This document shows positions 7,299-15,417 of a stretch of DNA of 20,879 bases, in pieces (the stretch's first letter is position 1; each line of letters opens with the position of its first letter). The translations under genes and the position numbers were made by a program. Below the pieces are notes generated by a model. It did no database searches and was not told the DNA's origin. It saw only the letters and a list, made by a program, of their open reading frames with translations. This stretch comes from a virus, in IMG/VR virus record IMGVR_UViG_3300015371_000222, positions 1-20,879 of that record. One strand, 5' to 3'.

Positions 7299-9423
7299 GC
7301 TAAACGTCAAGGCCGAATCCGCTGATGCCCTGAGGGATGTCAGCAAGGTCCAGGACTCGCTCCGAGAGCTAGAGCAAGCTGCCCAGGCGGTAGGCAAAGG
7401 TGCTGCCGGGATCGATGAGCTGACGAGCGCTACGAAACAGTTCCAAGACGCTTCGGCATCGGCCCAAGGCGAGGCCAAGGGGCTCAGTGAAGGCGTCAAG
7501 GCCGGGCTCGCCGGAGGAGCGGTAGCCGGAGCTGTCTCGGCGCTCGCAGACGTAGTGGTGGCAGGCTTCGCTCGGATGGGCGAGGAAGCGTCAGCGGCCT
7601 TCCAACGAGCACTGGACTTCCAAGCCGGTCAGTCCAAGCTCAAGGCGCAGATGGGGCTTACCGCTGAGCAATCGGCGCAGATGGGAAAGCTTGCTGGTGA
7701 CCTCTATAGCCAGAACTATGGGGAGTCCCTTGATCAGGTCAATGATGCGCTCCGGCTTGTCTCGCTCAACGTAGGACTTAACGCTGATAGCCAGGCGGCA
7801 GAGCTGCAAAGCATTACCGGCGAGGTACTCAACCTCAGCACGACATTCGAGCAGGACCTTGGCCCGACGACGGCTGCCGTTGGTCAGTTGATGCGCACCG
7901 GGCTTGCTGCCAATGCACAAGACGCAATGGACATCTTGACAAGAGGCTTCCAGGTCGGAGACGACAAGGCCGAAGATCTGCTAGATACGGTCAACGAGTA
8001 CTCAACAACGTTTCGGGAAGTAGGGCTTTCCGGCGAGCAGATGATGGGCCTTATCAGTCAAGGGCTCAAGGCTGGCGCCCGGGACGCTGACAAGGTGGCT
8101 GACGCTATCAAGGAATTCGGACTCCGTTCCAAGGATGCGAGCGCTCTGAGCAAGCAGGCCTTTAAGGACCTTGGGTTTGATGCTGATGCGATGACGAAGC
8201 GGTTTGCTGAAGGTGGTCAGGGTGCTGTCGAAGGCTTGGATATGGTCCTTGACTCGCTCCGCAAGATGGAAGATCCCGTTCAGCGGAACACGGACGCCGT
8301 AGCGTTGTTCGGCACCCAAGCCGAAGACTTGGGCGATGCGCTCTTTGCTCTCGATCCCACATCGGCCGTTGACGCTCTTGGACAGGTTGGCGGTGCCGCA
8401 AAGAATATGGGCGATGATCTGAGCGATAATGCGTCGGCTCGTCTGGAGACGTTCAAACGCACACTTGAGACGACAGTTACGACGTTCATTGCGGACAAGG
8501 TGATCCCCATATTTGAGCGTCTACTAGATGTTGGGCAGAGGGTGTTTAGCAAGCTCTCGGAGGCTTGGGACGCCTTCACGGCAGGCTTCAAGGGTGAGGA
8601 AGGCAAGCCGACAGACAACGCTGCCCTGAAGACCTTTCACGACCTGGGCGAGACTGCGAGGCAGCTCGCCGATGAGTGGCTTCCGAAACTCGAAACCGCA
8701 TTCAATAAGGTCAAGGATGCACTAGGGAATGTCACTACGGCACTGACAGAGAACCAGGATCTATGGGAACTGTTCAAGGTCATTGCGGTACTGGGGCTGG
8801 TCATTGCGCTGCTCACATTGGCGGCGATTCTGCTTGGACTCTTGTACCCGCTTGCCCTGGTTGCGACTGCCATACTCTGGCTCGCTACTCCGATCTTTGT
8901 CGTTCTTGGAGGGCTTCGGCTGCTTGGGCTTAGTTGGGAGCAGATCTGGGGACTGATGGGCACTATCACCCGGGCAACAGTCGATTGGATCACGACGTCA
9001 ATCTTCGACCTTAAGCGGATCTTTGAAGGCTTCTTCAATGCGACCGTTGGCTTTGCGCTCGGAGATTGGGACCGGTTCTGGAAGGGCGTGAAAGACATAG
9101 CAGGTGGCGCCATCGATTTCGTCGTGCACAAGATTGAAGTCCTCAAGAACATGATTGATGATCTGATGGGGCTCATCAATAAGGTCAAAGGTGAAGGTGG
9201 CGCCATCGGGGGGATCGTCGGAGGTGGCGGGATCGGTGGTAGCCATATGGTTGCCGGGACGAGCATTATGGCGACATCGGTTCCATCGACGCTCGCTACT
9301 GGCGGCACGACAGTCGTTAACGTGAACGTGACCCATACCGGGCTAGGTGCTGACTCGCCTCGTCTTCAGCGGGACATCGTGAACGCAATCCGGCTCTACG
9401 AGCGACGCAATGGCACTCGCTGA
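7273..9423 (+). CDS. Tape measure protein
   Basis: The longest gene. Its 716 residues set tail length; with the usual relation of about 0.15 nm per residue the tail would be roughly 105-110 nm. The N terminus is helical, and a glycine/alanine-rich hydrophobic stretch (GLAGGAVAGAVSALADVVVAGF) is near residue 80-100. A tail-tape domain extends from about residue 127 (MGLTAEQSAQMGKLAGDLY) to 340. A strongly hydrophobic region of several helices lies at about 498-560, of the kind thought to enter the host membrane during DNA delivery. The C terminus is glycine rich. GTG 7273 lies inside the end of the frameshifted chaperone gene. No lytic-enzyme motif was seen inside it. Confidence 0.92.
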   Translation: MPRQAATVELNVKAESADALRDVSKVQDSLRELEQAAQAVGKGAAGIDELTSATKQFQDASASAQGEAKGLSEGVKAGLAGGAVAGAVSALADVVVAGFARMGEEASAAFQRALDFQAGQSKLKAQMGLTAEQSAQMGKLAGDLYSQNYGESLDQVNDALRLVSLNVGLNADSQAAELQSITGEVLNLSTTFEQDLGPTTAAVGQLMRTGLAANAQDAMDILTRGFQVGDDKAEDLLDTVNEYSTTFREVGLSGEQMMGLISQGLKAGARDADKVADAIKEFGLRSKDASALSKQAFKDLGFDADAMTKRFAEGGQGAVEGLDMVLDSLRKMEDPVQRNTDAVALFGTQAEDLGDALFALDPTSAVDALGQVGGAAKNMGDDLSDNASARLETFKRTLETTVTTFIADKVIPIFERLLDVGQRVFSKLSEAWDAFTAGFKGEEGKPTDNAALKTFHDLGETARQLADEWLPKLETAFNKVKDALGNVTTALTENQDLWELFKVIAVLGLVIALLTLAAILLGLLYPLALVATAILWLATPIFVVLGGLRLLGLSWEQIWGLMGTITRATVDWITTSIFDLKRIFEGFFNATVGFALGDWDRFWKGVKDIAGGAIDFVVHKIEVLKNMIDDLMGLINKVKGEGGAIGGIVGGGGIGGSHMVAGTSIMATSVPSTLATGGTTVVNVNVTHTGLGADSPRLQRDIVNAIRLYERRNGTR

Positions 9424-10792
9424 GCCGACGGCTCCCCCTTGGCCCGGTACGCCTGGTGGCGCCTACTCGCCGCATTGGGGCGAGAACATCAGGCTCTACG
9501 TCTGGTGCGCTATCTACGCCGGAACGATCATGAAATGGGGCAGCGTCAGTGGCACGATTGATACGCTTGACAACGGGAACGTCTTCGGTCCAGTGATCAC
9601 GGTAGGGCCTCCGGTTCCGGCCGGGCAGCTTTGGGTCGACGTGACTTGTGATGTCCTAGAGCTGGAAACCAACATCGGCACGAGCGAGCATGATGTGGTC
9701 GTCAAGACGAGCGCTGAGAGCCCGTCATGCTCCTTCACATTGCGGGACCCCACCCGCAAATACGATCCGACGAACCCTGATAGCCCGTACCAGTTCGGTG
9801 GTCGTACCCGCCTAGGTCCCGGGACCGGTATAAAGGTGTTTGCGGAGACGCTGACCGGTGCGTCAACGATTACACGGTTCTCGCTCCATACCGGAACCGT
9901 TGACTCGTGGGGCGAGGACTGGACCCCCCATCCAACGGAGCGGCAAGCAAAGGTCGTTGCCTCTGGAGCACAGAAGCAGCTCGTCCGGCTGAGCCGTCCC
10001 GCTTCGGCAGTCGTGGGTGTCGGTGAGTTTGTCGATACACGTCTGAATCGCATTCTGAGCTTCGTCGGCTCAACGATCACGAAGCGCTTTGATGTGTCCT
10101 ATGTGCGGGAAGCAGGCACGACACTAGACGGGAACGCTTGGGACCTTCTGACCGCTTGTGCGGCCGACGAGATTGGTTACCTTGCGTTCGATGCGGACAA
10201 CATTCTTCAGTTCTTTGCCCGGGACACACTGAAGCTCCGGCCCACGATCAAGGCAACCGTCGGCTGCCCGGGTGGCCTTGACGTTCTGACCGATGCGACC
10301 ACTACGTCAATGGACACAAACATGGTCAACTCCGTCACGGGCTCACGACCTAGTGGGCCGGTCCAATTCGCTAAGTCACAGACGAGTATCGACCAGTATG
10401 GCGAATATGGTTTGCGACGCACTGATCTAGGTGTCTTCGGCAACGGGACCGACGAAACGGACGTAACCAATTGGGTCAACTACATGCTGAGCCTCGCCGC
10501 ATTCCCTCGCCCACGACTTGAAGACGTGACCCTTGTACCGGCGTTCCTGCCCACCTCGTGGCCAACGCTGCTAGGGATCAAGCTCGCTGATGGCGTCAAG
10601 GTCGTTTGGACCCCTCCGGGCACGACATCGGCCTACGACATCAGGGCTCGTGTTTTCGGCATTGCTCACACTATTTCGTTCGGCTCGTGGGAGATGAAAT
10701 GGTCCGTTGCCTATGCGGACATCTATAGCCGGATATTCCATTGGGGACCTGACGTCCTTGACCGGCTCAACGCCGGAAACGTCTACGTATAG
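9410..10792 (+). CDS. Minor tail protein (distal tail/baseplate hub-like)
   Basis: A 460-residue protein after the tape measure, with the ATG overlapping it by 14 nt. Position and size suggest the tail-tip protein that caps the tube and organises the baseplate. The sequence is beta rich, with DVTCDVLELETNIG, the segment SCSFTLRDPTRKYDPTNPDSPY and GTGIKVFAETL. The D-P-x-R-x-x-D-P-x-N-x-x-S-P motif is seen in many actinophage minor tail proteins, near the start of a module that carries tail-hub-like strands. No peptidase or glycosidase motif was recognised. Only this gene and the next one encode tail-tip proteins, a very short set consistent with the small genome. Confidence 0.72.
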   Translation: MALAEPTAPPWPGTPGGAYSPHWGENIRLYVWCAIYAGTIMKWGSVSGTIDTLDNGNVFGPVITVGPPVPAGQLWVDVTCDVLELETNIGTSEHDVVVKTSAESPSCSFTLRDPTRKYDPTNPDSPYQFGGRTRLGPGTGIKVFAETLTGASTITRFSLHTGTVDSWGEDWTPHPTERQAKVVASGAQKQLVRLSRPASAVVGVGEFVDTRLNRILSFVGSTITKRFDVSYVREAGTTLDGNAWDLLTACAADEIGYLAFDADNILQFFARDTLKLRPTIKATVGCPGGLDVLTDATTTSMDTNMVNSVTGSRPSGPVQFAKSQTSIDQYGEYGLRRTDLGVFGNGTDETDVTNWVNYMLSLAAFPRPRLEDVTLVPAFLPTSWPTLLGIKLADGVKVVWTPPGTTSAYDIRARVFGIAHTISFGSWEMKWSVAYADIYSRIFHWGPDVLDRLNAGNVYV

Positions 10793-10807
10793 AAGGGAGG
10801 TAGCCCG

Positions 10808-11464
10808 ATGGCATATAAGACTTTCGTAGCAGGCGAGGAAGCACTAGCAACAGACGTCAATAGCTACCTGATGAGCCAGAGCGTCAGTCGCTTCGCTACG
10901 GCAGCGGCAAGGACCTCCGGCTTGACGGCTCCGGTGCTGAATCAACTGTCGATGCTCGACACTGCCCCAGGGGTCGTCCAGTACTGGACGGGTTCTGCCT
11001 GGGTGGACCTGGTCAATAGCAATTGGCAGGCTTATACATCAACGTGGTCGGCTCCGGGTGGAGGGATCGCTGTCGGGAACGGATCATTGGTCGCAAGGTA
11101 CGCACTCTTCGGCAAGACCTGCTTCTTTCGCATCTTCCTGACGTTCGGTAGTACGACCAACGGGAGCAATGGTGCGTACACGTTTACGGTGCCGTTTGCG
11201 GGACAGTCTTCGGCAAACCAATGGGTCCTTGCAGCCTATTACATATCCGGTGGCGTTGTGATGACGGGAGCCGCCATCATTCCCGCTGGCACGGCGAACC
11301 TTCTTCCTTTCTGCATGGCCAATGCTAACGATTGTCGGCAATACCAAACACGTAATGCTGATGCAACTAACAACGCCGGAACGGGCATCCCAACGATCCC
11401 GGGTGGGTTTCCGTTCGTAAACGGAAGCTATATGTCCTTCAGCGGATGTTACGAGACCGCCTAA
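10808..11464 (+). CDS. Tail tip/receptor-binding candidate protein
   Basis: A 218-residue protein with a strong Shine-Dalgarno (GGGAGG) ahead of ATG 10808. The first 65 residues (AGEEALATDVNSYLMSQSVSRF, then LNQLSMLDTAPGVVQYWTG, ending in a WV) are like the N-terminal attachment domain of many actinophage tail proteins. The remainder is rich in G, S, T, N and aromatic residues (WQAYTSTWSAPGGGIAVGNG) with probable beta strands, as in receptor-binding tips. It lies between the main minor tail gene and the endolysin, typical of a fibre or host-range protein. Receptor binding is inference, with the domain architecture visible but no close family named. Confidence 0.6.
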   Translation: MAYKTFVAGEEALATDVNSYLMSQSVSRFATAAARTSGLTAPVLNQLSMLDTAPGVVQYWTGSAWVDLVNSNWQAYTSTWSAPGGGIAVGNGSLVARYALFGKTCFFRIFLTFGSTTNGSNGAYTFTVPFAGQSSANQWVLAAYYISGGVVMTGAAIIPAGTANLLPFCMANANDCRQYQTRNADATNNAGTGIPTIPGGFPFVNGSYMSFSGCYETA

Positions 11465-11476
11465 GGAGCAAGGCAC

Positions 11477-12385
11477 ATGACCCAAACATTCCCGGCAACC
11501 GTTGACTATTCGTACGGCCGTCCCTCGCCCCAATCGATTGCCGATGCTGGTTACGACGGAGCAATGCGCTATCTCGGCCACGACGGCCGATGCATCAACC
11601 GGTCCGAAGCGGAGCACCTGCTTGATTACGGGCTAGGCATCGGCCTGATTATGGAGACGAGCGCTAGCGCAGCCCTTGGCGGGTGGGGCACCGGAGTAGA
11701 TCACGGCAACAAGGCCAACAATTGGGCCGACGAGCTAGACGCTCCGGATGTGCCCATCTTCTATGCCGTTGACTTTCAGCCGACGAGCAATGAACTGTAC
11801 GGGCCGATCGCTGACTACTTCAGGGGTGCAATGTCCGTTGGCGGACGAGCCGTCCGGGCATATGGGTGCGCTGCCGTCATGCAAGCGCTCTGTGGGGATC
11901 TAGGGCTCTTCCCGGACTCGTGGCAGTGCGCTGCTTGGAGCTACCCGGGAACGGCTCCGGGCTCTCCGATCCATGACGGAGGTTGGGACCTTGTACTCAG
12001 CCCCTATGCATCGATGCTCCAATGTATCGGCTACGTCTTGGGCGATACCTCTGACCACAACAACCTGACAACCGCTGACCTCTCGTTTATGTGGGGATGT
12101 GAAGCCCCGGAACCCGAAGACAAGGACGAAGATATGCATTCTATCTATCACAGCAAGGTCGGCTCCGAAGCGGTAAGCCGATGGGGCATCAACAATGAGT
12201 TTCGGCAAGCGTTCTGGGTCGTCAACGCTCAGACGGTTACCTACCTCGGCGCTACGGACCTCTTGGAGCCACGACAGATGGCAGCCAAGAATTGGCTTGC
12301 ACTGGGCGGTAAGTCTGCCCAGGAATACATTGACGTCCCGGATGAATGGCTCGCTATGGCTGCACTCGTTGGGGAGAACACCTGA
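11477..12385 (+). CDS. Endolysin with DUF1906 (Rv2525c-like) hydrolase domain
   Basis: A 302-residue lysis enzyme. Residues about 5-205 form a DUF1906 glycoside-hydrolase-like TIM-barrel domain. D10 lies in TVDYSYGRPS, E54 region in GLIMETSASA, the FYAVDF strand (aspartate near 97) follows, and AWSYPG occurs later. The family acts on peptidoglycan-linked glycans in actinobacteria and is a common catalytic module of actinophage lysins. After an acidic linker (EPEDKDED, about 212-220) the last 80 residues form a separate domain, perhaps for wall binding, of no recognised family. AAGGAG precedes ATG 11477. The next gene overlaps the stop (TGATG). A holin is not adjacent. Confidence 0.82.
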   Translation: MTQTFPATVDYSYGRPSPQSIADAGYDGAMRYLGHDGRCINRSEAEHLLDYGLGIGLIMETSASAALGGWGTGVDHGNKANNWADELDAPDVPIFYAVDFQPTSNELYGPIADYFRGAMSVGGRAVRAYGCAAVMQALCGDLGLFPDSWQCAAWSYPGTAPGSPIHDGGWDLVLSPYASMLQCIGYVLGDTSDHNNLTTADLSFMWGCEAPEPEDKDEDMHSIYHSKVGSEAVSRWGINNEFRQAFWVVNAQTVTYLGATDLLEPRQMAAKNWLALGGKSAQEYIDVPDEWLAMAALVGENT

Positions 12386-12555
12386 TGCTTGAGTTGTCTG
12401 CGCTTCGGATGGCGCTCGGAGAGTGGATCGGCGCTGAGACCGAAGCCGACGAGGATGCAGCCCGGCAGCGAGTGATGAGCCTCGTTAACCCCCGCCTGCT
12501 CGTCATCATGTTCGCTCGCCTAGACGAGATTGAGGCACGACTGCACGATGATTGA
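12385..12555 (+). CDS. Small hypothetical protein after endolysin
   Basis: A 56-residue acidic helical protein. ATG 12385 overlaps the endolysin stop (TGATG), so it is translationally coupled to lysis. The sequence (for example LGEWIGAETEADEDAARQRV) contains no transmembrane stretch, so it is not a holin. It ends in a short coiled-coil-like helix (MFARLDEIEARLHDD). The function is unknown. It may be a regulator or accessory of lysis, but only operon position suggests that. A longer upstream frame that could be read from 12346 is less likely, as it would run inside the endolysin. Confidence 0.6.
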   Translation: MLELSALRMALGEWIGAETEADEDAARQRVMSLVNPRLLVIMFARLDEIEARLHDD

Positions 12556-12739
12556 GCCCCCGCACGATGCCCGATGGCGTGACGATCACAACGTTGAGCT
12601 GTCGGAATGGGACTGGCGCTCAATCATCGAACGTGAACGCAAGGCACTTGCCCGGATCGCTCGGTGCGCTCGTTGCCCTGAATGTGGGCATCCGATGGCA
12701 CTCGGCCAACAGACTGCGCACCGGTGCTGCATCGACTAG
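12548..12739 (+). CDS. Small zinc-finger-like protein
   Basis: A 63-residue protein whose ATG 12548 overlaps the previous gene by 8 nt. The N-terminal half is charged and helical (DDHNVELSEWDWRSIIERER). The C terminus carries CARCPECGHPMALGQ followed by HRCC, giving a CxxCxxC... arrangement that looks like a zinc ribbon or knuckle. The role is unknown. It is the last gene of the rightward late operon, followed by strong hairpins likely to end transcription. The coupled start and zinc motif support a real gene. Confidence 0.55.
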   Translation: MIEPPHDARWRDDHNVELSEWDWRSIIERERKALARIARCARCPECGHPMALGQQTAHRCCID

Positions 12740-12763
12740 GGTGCGGGCTCTGACGGGGCTGCC

Positions 12764-12814
12764 CCCTCCGGCTGATCCTCGTGCACCGGGAATGAGCGGC
12801 CGGAGGGATCAGCC
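12764..12814 (+). terminator. Interlocking inverted repeats after the late operon
   Basis: Two 9-bp perfect repeats overlap in an A-B-A'-B' order: CCCTCCGGC (12764-12772) with GCCGGAGGG (12799-12807), and GGCTGATCC (12770-12778) with GGATCAGCC (12806-12814). They can form as alternatives or approach a pseudoknot. No T-run follows, so factor-independent termination is uncertain. A terminator or processing element at the end of the late genes is likely. Confidence 0.4.
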
Positions 12815-12867
12815 CCCTACAAGCCTCGTAGCCGGCCTCGGAGCCGTTGGGATGGGTGCGGATAGCC

Positions 12868-12910
12868 GAGAGCCCCCCGAAGCGCTCAGAACGGCTTCTA
12901 GGGGGCTCTC
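12868..12910. terminator. Long hairpin, candidate bidirectional terminator
   Basis: Perfect 10-bp arms GAGAGCCCCC (12868-12877) and GGGGGCTCTC (12901-12910). Inside them a second 5-bp stem GAAGC/GCTTC (12879-12883/12894-12898) has a 10-nt loop. Lying between rightward late genes and leftward integrase, it could stop readthrough from both sides. A U-tract is lacking. Confidence 0.5.
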
Positions 12911-12933
12911 AGACGAAATCGGAGAATCTGGGG

Positions 12934-13146
12934 ATGGATTGGGTCAAGCCGGATGACGCCAAGCGGTTGCTCTTGGACTACGAGGGACCATTGCCCACCG
13001 GAGCCATCGACAAGGCACTTGCGCTCGTGGGCAGGCACCCGCCGATGGCTCCGAGCCAATGGCGATCAGTCGCTCGGGTTCTCGGGCTCGTAGTACCGGA
13101 CCGGCACGATGCGGTCCTCAGACCACCCAGAGCCGTAGAGCACTAG
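12934..13146 (+). CDS. Possible small protein overlapping integrase end
   Basis: A 70-residue open frame. The first 44 codons lie in the space between the hairpin and the integrase stop, and the last 26 codons run antisense through the 3' end of the integrase (81 nt overlap). The protein portion starting MDWVKPDDAKRLLLDYEGPL and including VARVLGLV looks soluble and globular, unlike most shadow frames. ATG 12934 has GGAG and a GGGG tract upstream, at imperfect spacing. The function is not recognised. It could be an expressed accessory gene convergent with integrase, or a chance frame. Confidence 0.35.
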   Translation: MDWVKPDDAKRLLLDYEGPLPTGAIDKALALVGRHPPMAPSQWRSVARVLGLVVPDRHDAVLRPPRAVEH

Positions 13147-14616
13147 CACTCCCTCCGGGAACACTGCCTTGAGGACCGCTTGCAGCTCCGGCACGTCATC
13201 GGCCTTGACGGCTGCATCCCATCGGGCGAGCAGCTCGTCATTCGGCTGTGCTGTCGGAGCCGGATGCTCTCGGAGCCACTTGTTGCGCTCTCGGTTGAGC
13301 CGTGACGCTTCCACAACGAGCGGAGCGTCAACGTCCTGCCATGCAAGCCAGTCGATGCGTCCCGCATCCTTCTCAGCGAGCCAATGTGCCTTGCGGGTAA
13401 GTACCTCGTCCAGCGTCGGCTGATTCGGCCAAGGCTCCGGCACGTAGACATCAGGTCCGGGCTTGAGCAGCTCTGCCCGGACGAGCACGTCAAGGTAGGC
13501 ATTAGTCATCAACATGCTGATGTTGTTTCGCCCACAATGCCCGGGCTGTCCGCTAGAGCACCGGTAGCTATCTGACCCCTGCTCGCTCGCACTGCCCACC
13601 AAGCCCTTGCCGCACTCGCACAGAAGCGAGCCCGATCCGGGATACCGACGACGACTACCCGGCCGGAGACGACGGTTCTGGTAGATGGCCCGAATCTCTA
13701 GCCAACGAGGCAAGTCGATGATGGCGTCTTGGGTGCCCTTGATCGGCTCTCCCTCGTCGTCAAGAGCGCATCCGTAGAAGATTGGGTGCGTCTCTTGCTT
13801 ACGGTCAACCCGAAGCCCGGCAACTCGTGGGGAGGTGAGCACTCCCCGGATCGTGCCTAGCGTGATCGGTCCACCTCGTGGGCCGACGTAGCCGGCCTTG
13901 TTGAGCCGCTCAACCAATGGCCAGAGATGCTTCCCGGCTTCCACGAGGTTGGCGCACTCAAGGATGAGTGCTTTCTGCTTGGGGATCACGTCACCGGTAG
14001 ACGTGTAGCCCATACCGCTGGAGCCTGCTACGGCTCCTCGGCGTCGGCGCTGAGAATGCCAACGGGTAATGCGTCGCTTGGTTGCCTTGGACTCTCCGGC
14101 AGCTATGTGCACAAGCCGACGAGCCTCGTCCCGGCCGTCCGCTGTCCGCAAGTCGACTAGCGGGTTATCGCAGTACCAGTAGAATTGATTCCGCTTGCCG
14201 TCACGAAGCTCGTAGAGCCGAATCAGCATCTCCAAGTCGTACTGCTGACGAGTGAGCCTATCGATATCGTAGACGACGATTCCCTTGATGACTCCATTCT
14301 TCAGGTCGTCAACCATCCGATCGTAGGCGGGACGCTCAACGTTGAGCTTAGAGCCTGAATGGTTTGGATCTAAGTACACTCGTGCGACGTAGGCTCCGTC
14401 CGGCCGGATGTCAGCAGACATGTCCTGCCGGTCTTCGGCTAGCGCTTGGTCCGCTGCCTTCTGCTTCGCATCACTGAGCCTGACGTATTGACCCGTTGGG
14501 ACGCCGTCTTGGGGCTCGTACTCGATTAGTTTAGATTCATGCTTGCGAGCCCTACCGGTGGTGGCAGGTAGGATCGTCTCGTTGACCGGCTGCCGCCGAT
14601 CGTCTGGTCTGGACAC
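13066..14616 (-). CDS. Large serine integrase
   Basis: Catalyses site-specific integration of phage DNA at an attB site. The 516-residue protein has an N-terminal resolvase domain with YVRLSD (S48 the likely nucleophile) and YDIDRLTR (about 116-123). A recombinase domain follows (near RRGAVAGSSGMGY and the TIRGVLTSPRVAGLR region, about 195-270). A zinc ribbon comes next, CECGKGLVG with C333 and C335 plus YRCSSGQPGHCG, then a coiled-coil-rich C terminus. The length fits phage large serine recombinases. GTG 14616 has AAGGGG upstream, and the N terminus has about 40 residues before the usual resolvase start, which may make a later start real. An excisionase-like HTH gene lies on the other strand; serine integrases use unrelated directionality factors, so that link is open. 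Confidence 0.93.
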   Translation of the reverse strand: MSRPDDRRQPVNETILPATTGRARKHESKLIEYEPQDGVPTGQYVRLSDAKQKAADQALAEDRQDMSADIRPDGAYVARVYLDPNHSGSKLNVERPAYDRMVDDLKNGVIKGIVVYDIDRLTRQQYDLEMLIRLYELRDGKRNQFYWYCDNPLVDLRTADGRDEARRLVHIAAGESKATKRRITRWHSQRRRRGAVAGSSGMGYTSTGDVIPKQKALILECANLVEAGKHLWPLVERLNKAGYVGPRGGPITLGTIRGVLTSPRVAGLRVDRKQETHPIFYGCALDDEGEPIKGTQDAIIDLPRWLEIRAIYQNRRLRPGSRRRYPGSGSLLCECGKGLVGSASEQGSDSYRCSSGQPGHCGRNNISMLMTNAYLDVLVRAELLKPGPDVYVPEPWPNQPTLDEVLTRKAHWLAEKDAGRIDWLAWQDVDAPLVVEASRLNRERNKWLREHPAPTAQPNDELLARWDAAVKADDVPELQAVLKAVFPEGVLVLYGSGWSEDRIVPVRYYEPENPSD

Positions 14617-14650
14617 TGCAACCCCTTGGCTAGGTGGGATGGGACTACGT

Positions 14651-14710
14651 ACCTAGCATCGGAGTGCTGTCTGTTGGAGTCAAGTGGCAGCACTCAACTC
14701 CGATAGACAG
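14651..14710. other. Candidate attP next to the serine integrase start
   Basis: An intergenic stretch of about 60 bp, 35 bp upstream of the integrase start, holds an imperfect inverted repeat: ATCGGAGTGCTG (14658-14669) against CAGCAC-tcaac-TCCGAT (14688-14704). CTGTCT (14667-14672) and AGACAG (14705-14710) add outer symmetry. Serine integrase attP sites are typically 45-60-bp imperfect dyads close to the int gene. The size and place fit; no integrase-host junction is available to prove it. Promoter or operator function is the alternative. Confidence 0.45.
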
Positions 14711-14727
14711 TTCCTAGCGGGGCAGGT

Positions 14728-14763
14728 CAAGCCTAGTGCCCATACAAGCGCCCATCAGGCTTG
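14728..14763. repeat. Inverted repeat between integrase and small gene
   Basis: CAAGCCT (14728-14734) and AGGCTTG (14757-14763) form a 7-bp stem around a 22-nt loop, just past the stop of the 51-residue leftward gene (14767). It could terminate that leftward transcript before the integrase. Confidence 0.35.
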
Positions 14764-14766
14764 TGG

Positions 14767-14922
14767 CTACGTGAAGCCCAGAACTACGCACTCGTCCTCG
14801 TCCTCGTTGAATTCAACGGTGGTCAGCTCCCGGTCGTCCTGGTCGTAGACGGCAAGTCCGCTGCCGTGCCGCTGGGCGAGGACTTGCAGCTCTAGGATTA
14901 GTTCTCGCAGAGTAAGTGCCAT
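14767..14922 (-). CDS. Small acidic hypothetical protein
   Basis: A 51-residue protein with ATG at 14922 and AGGAAA upstream. The sequence begins with a helix (LTLRELILELQVLAQRHG) followed by GLAVYDQDDRELTTVEFN, then a DEDEDE run and a terminal strand. This helix-then-acidic-beta pattern is common in small actinophage proteins of unknown role. It lies 13 nt after the preceding leftward gene and before the integrase leader. No enzymatic motif is present. The Shine-Dalgarno and soluble profile support a real gene. Confidence 0.6.
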   Translation of the reverse strand: MALTLRELILELQVLAQRHGSGLAVYDQDDRELTTVEFNEDEDECVVLGFT

Positions 14923-14935
14923 CAGTCGTTTCCTG

Positions 14936-15160
14936 TCAGTTTGGGTTCTGGTACTTAGCGCTCAGCACTGCTCCGAGAGCATCTCGGATCGTTAGCCAAC
15001 AAGCGGTTAGCGCTTCCTCGTAGCACGGGTACGTTTCCTTGGAGCTGAGATGCTCGTCGTTGGGCAGAACGACGTGAACGAACCAACGGTCCTCAGCTTC
15101 CCGGGCAACGTAGAACGAATACCCGCTGAAGTAGGTAACGAGCGTTAGCGGATCATCCAT
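14936..15160 (-). CDS. Small hypothetical protein
   Basis: A 74-residue protein starting ATG 15160, where TAATG couples it to the upstream gene; a GTG six bases earlier is less likely. The profile begins with a beta-rich YFSGYSFYVAREAEDRWFVHVV followed by a C-terminal helix (EEALTACWLTIRDALGAV). This is compact and soluble, with no catalytic or metal motif. It is part of the leftward accessory cluster between control region and integrase. The function is unknown. Confidence 0.6.
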   Translation of the reverse strand: MDDPLTLVTYFSGYSFYVAREAEDRWFVHVVLPNDEHLSSKETYPCYEEALTACWLTIRDALGAVLSAKYQNPN

Positions 15161-15417
15161 TACCACCGGCCTCGTCGGTTCACCCGGGTACCGTCCCGTC
15201 GTCTGCGCTCAGCGTCAATCCGACGAGCCTTCTTCACCCAAGGTTCCCGGATGCCATCTGCGACGCCACCGGCTTCGTCTATCTCTTCGGCTAACTCAAG
15301 TGCGAGAGCTTCCAGTAGCCCAGTGACGCTAACGCCATTGTCGGCACTAAATACTTCTAGAGCAGTCTTGCCCTGCTCGCTGAGGTAGGCGTGAACGGCA
15401 AAGGATTCAGCAGCCAT
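15160..15417 (-). CDS. Ribbon-helix-helix-like DNA-binding protein
   Basis: An 85-residue basic protein. The N-terminal half follows the ribbon-helix-helix pattern: a short strand (ESFAVHAYLSE), helix one (QGKTALEVFSADNG), then VSVTGLLEALALELAEEI as helix two, with the VS turn between. Such proteins dimerise and bind operator DNA as repressors, Arc or CopG style. The C-terminal tail is strongly basic (RRIDAERRRRDGTRVNRRGR), consistent with DNA contact. Because no CI-like repressor is seen, it is a candidate regulator of the phage. ATG 15417 has GGAAG upstream; it overlaps neighbours on both sides. Its targets are not known. Confidence 0.6.
   Translation of the reverse strand: MAAESFAVHAYLSEQGKTALEVFSADNGVSVTGLLEALALELAEEIDEAGGVADGIREPWVKKARRIDAERRRRDGTRVNRRGRW

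Noticed and set aside
8637-9308. Minus-strand frame of 223 codons opposite the tape measure gene
   Set aside because: Low-complexity serine/proline-rich product, antisense to a well-supported gene, with no operon context.
12385-12555. Holin assignment for the gene directly after the endolysin
   Set aside because: Its sequence has no transmembrane-length hydrophobic segment and is acidic and helical.
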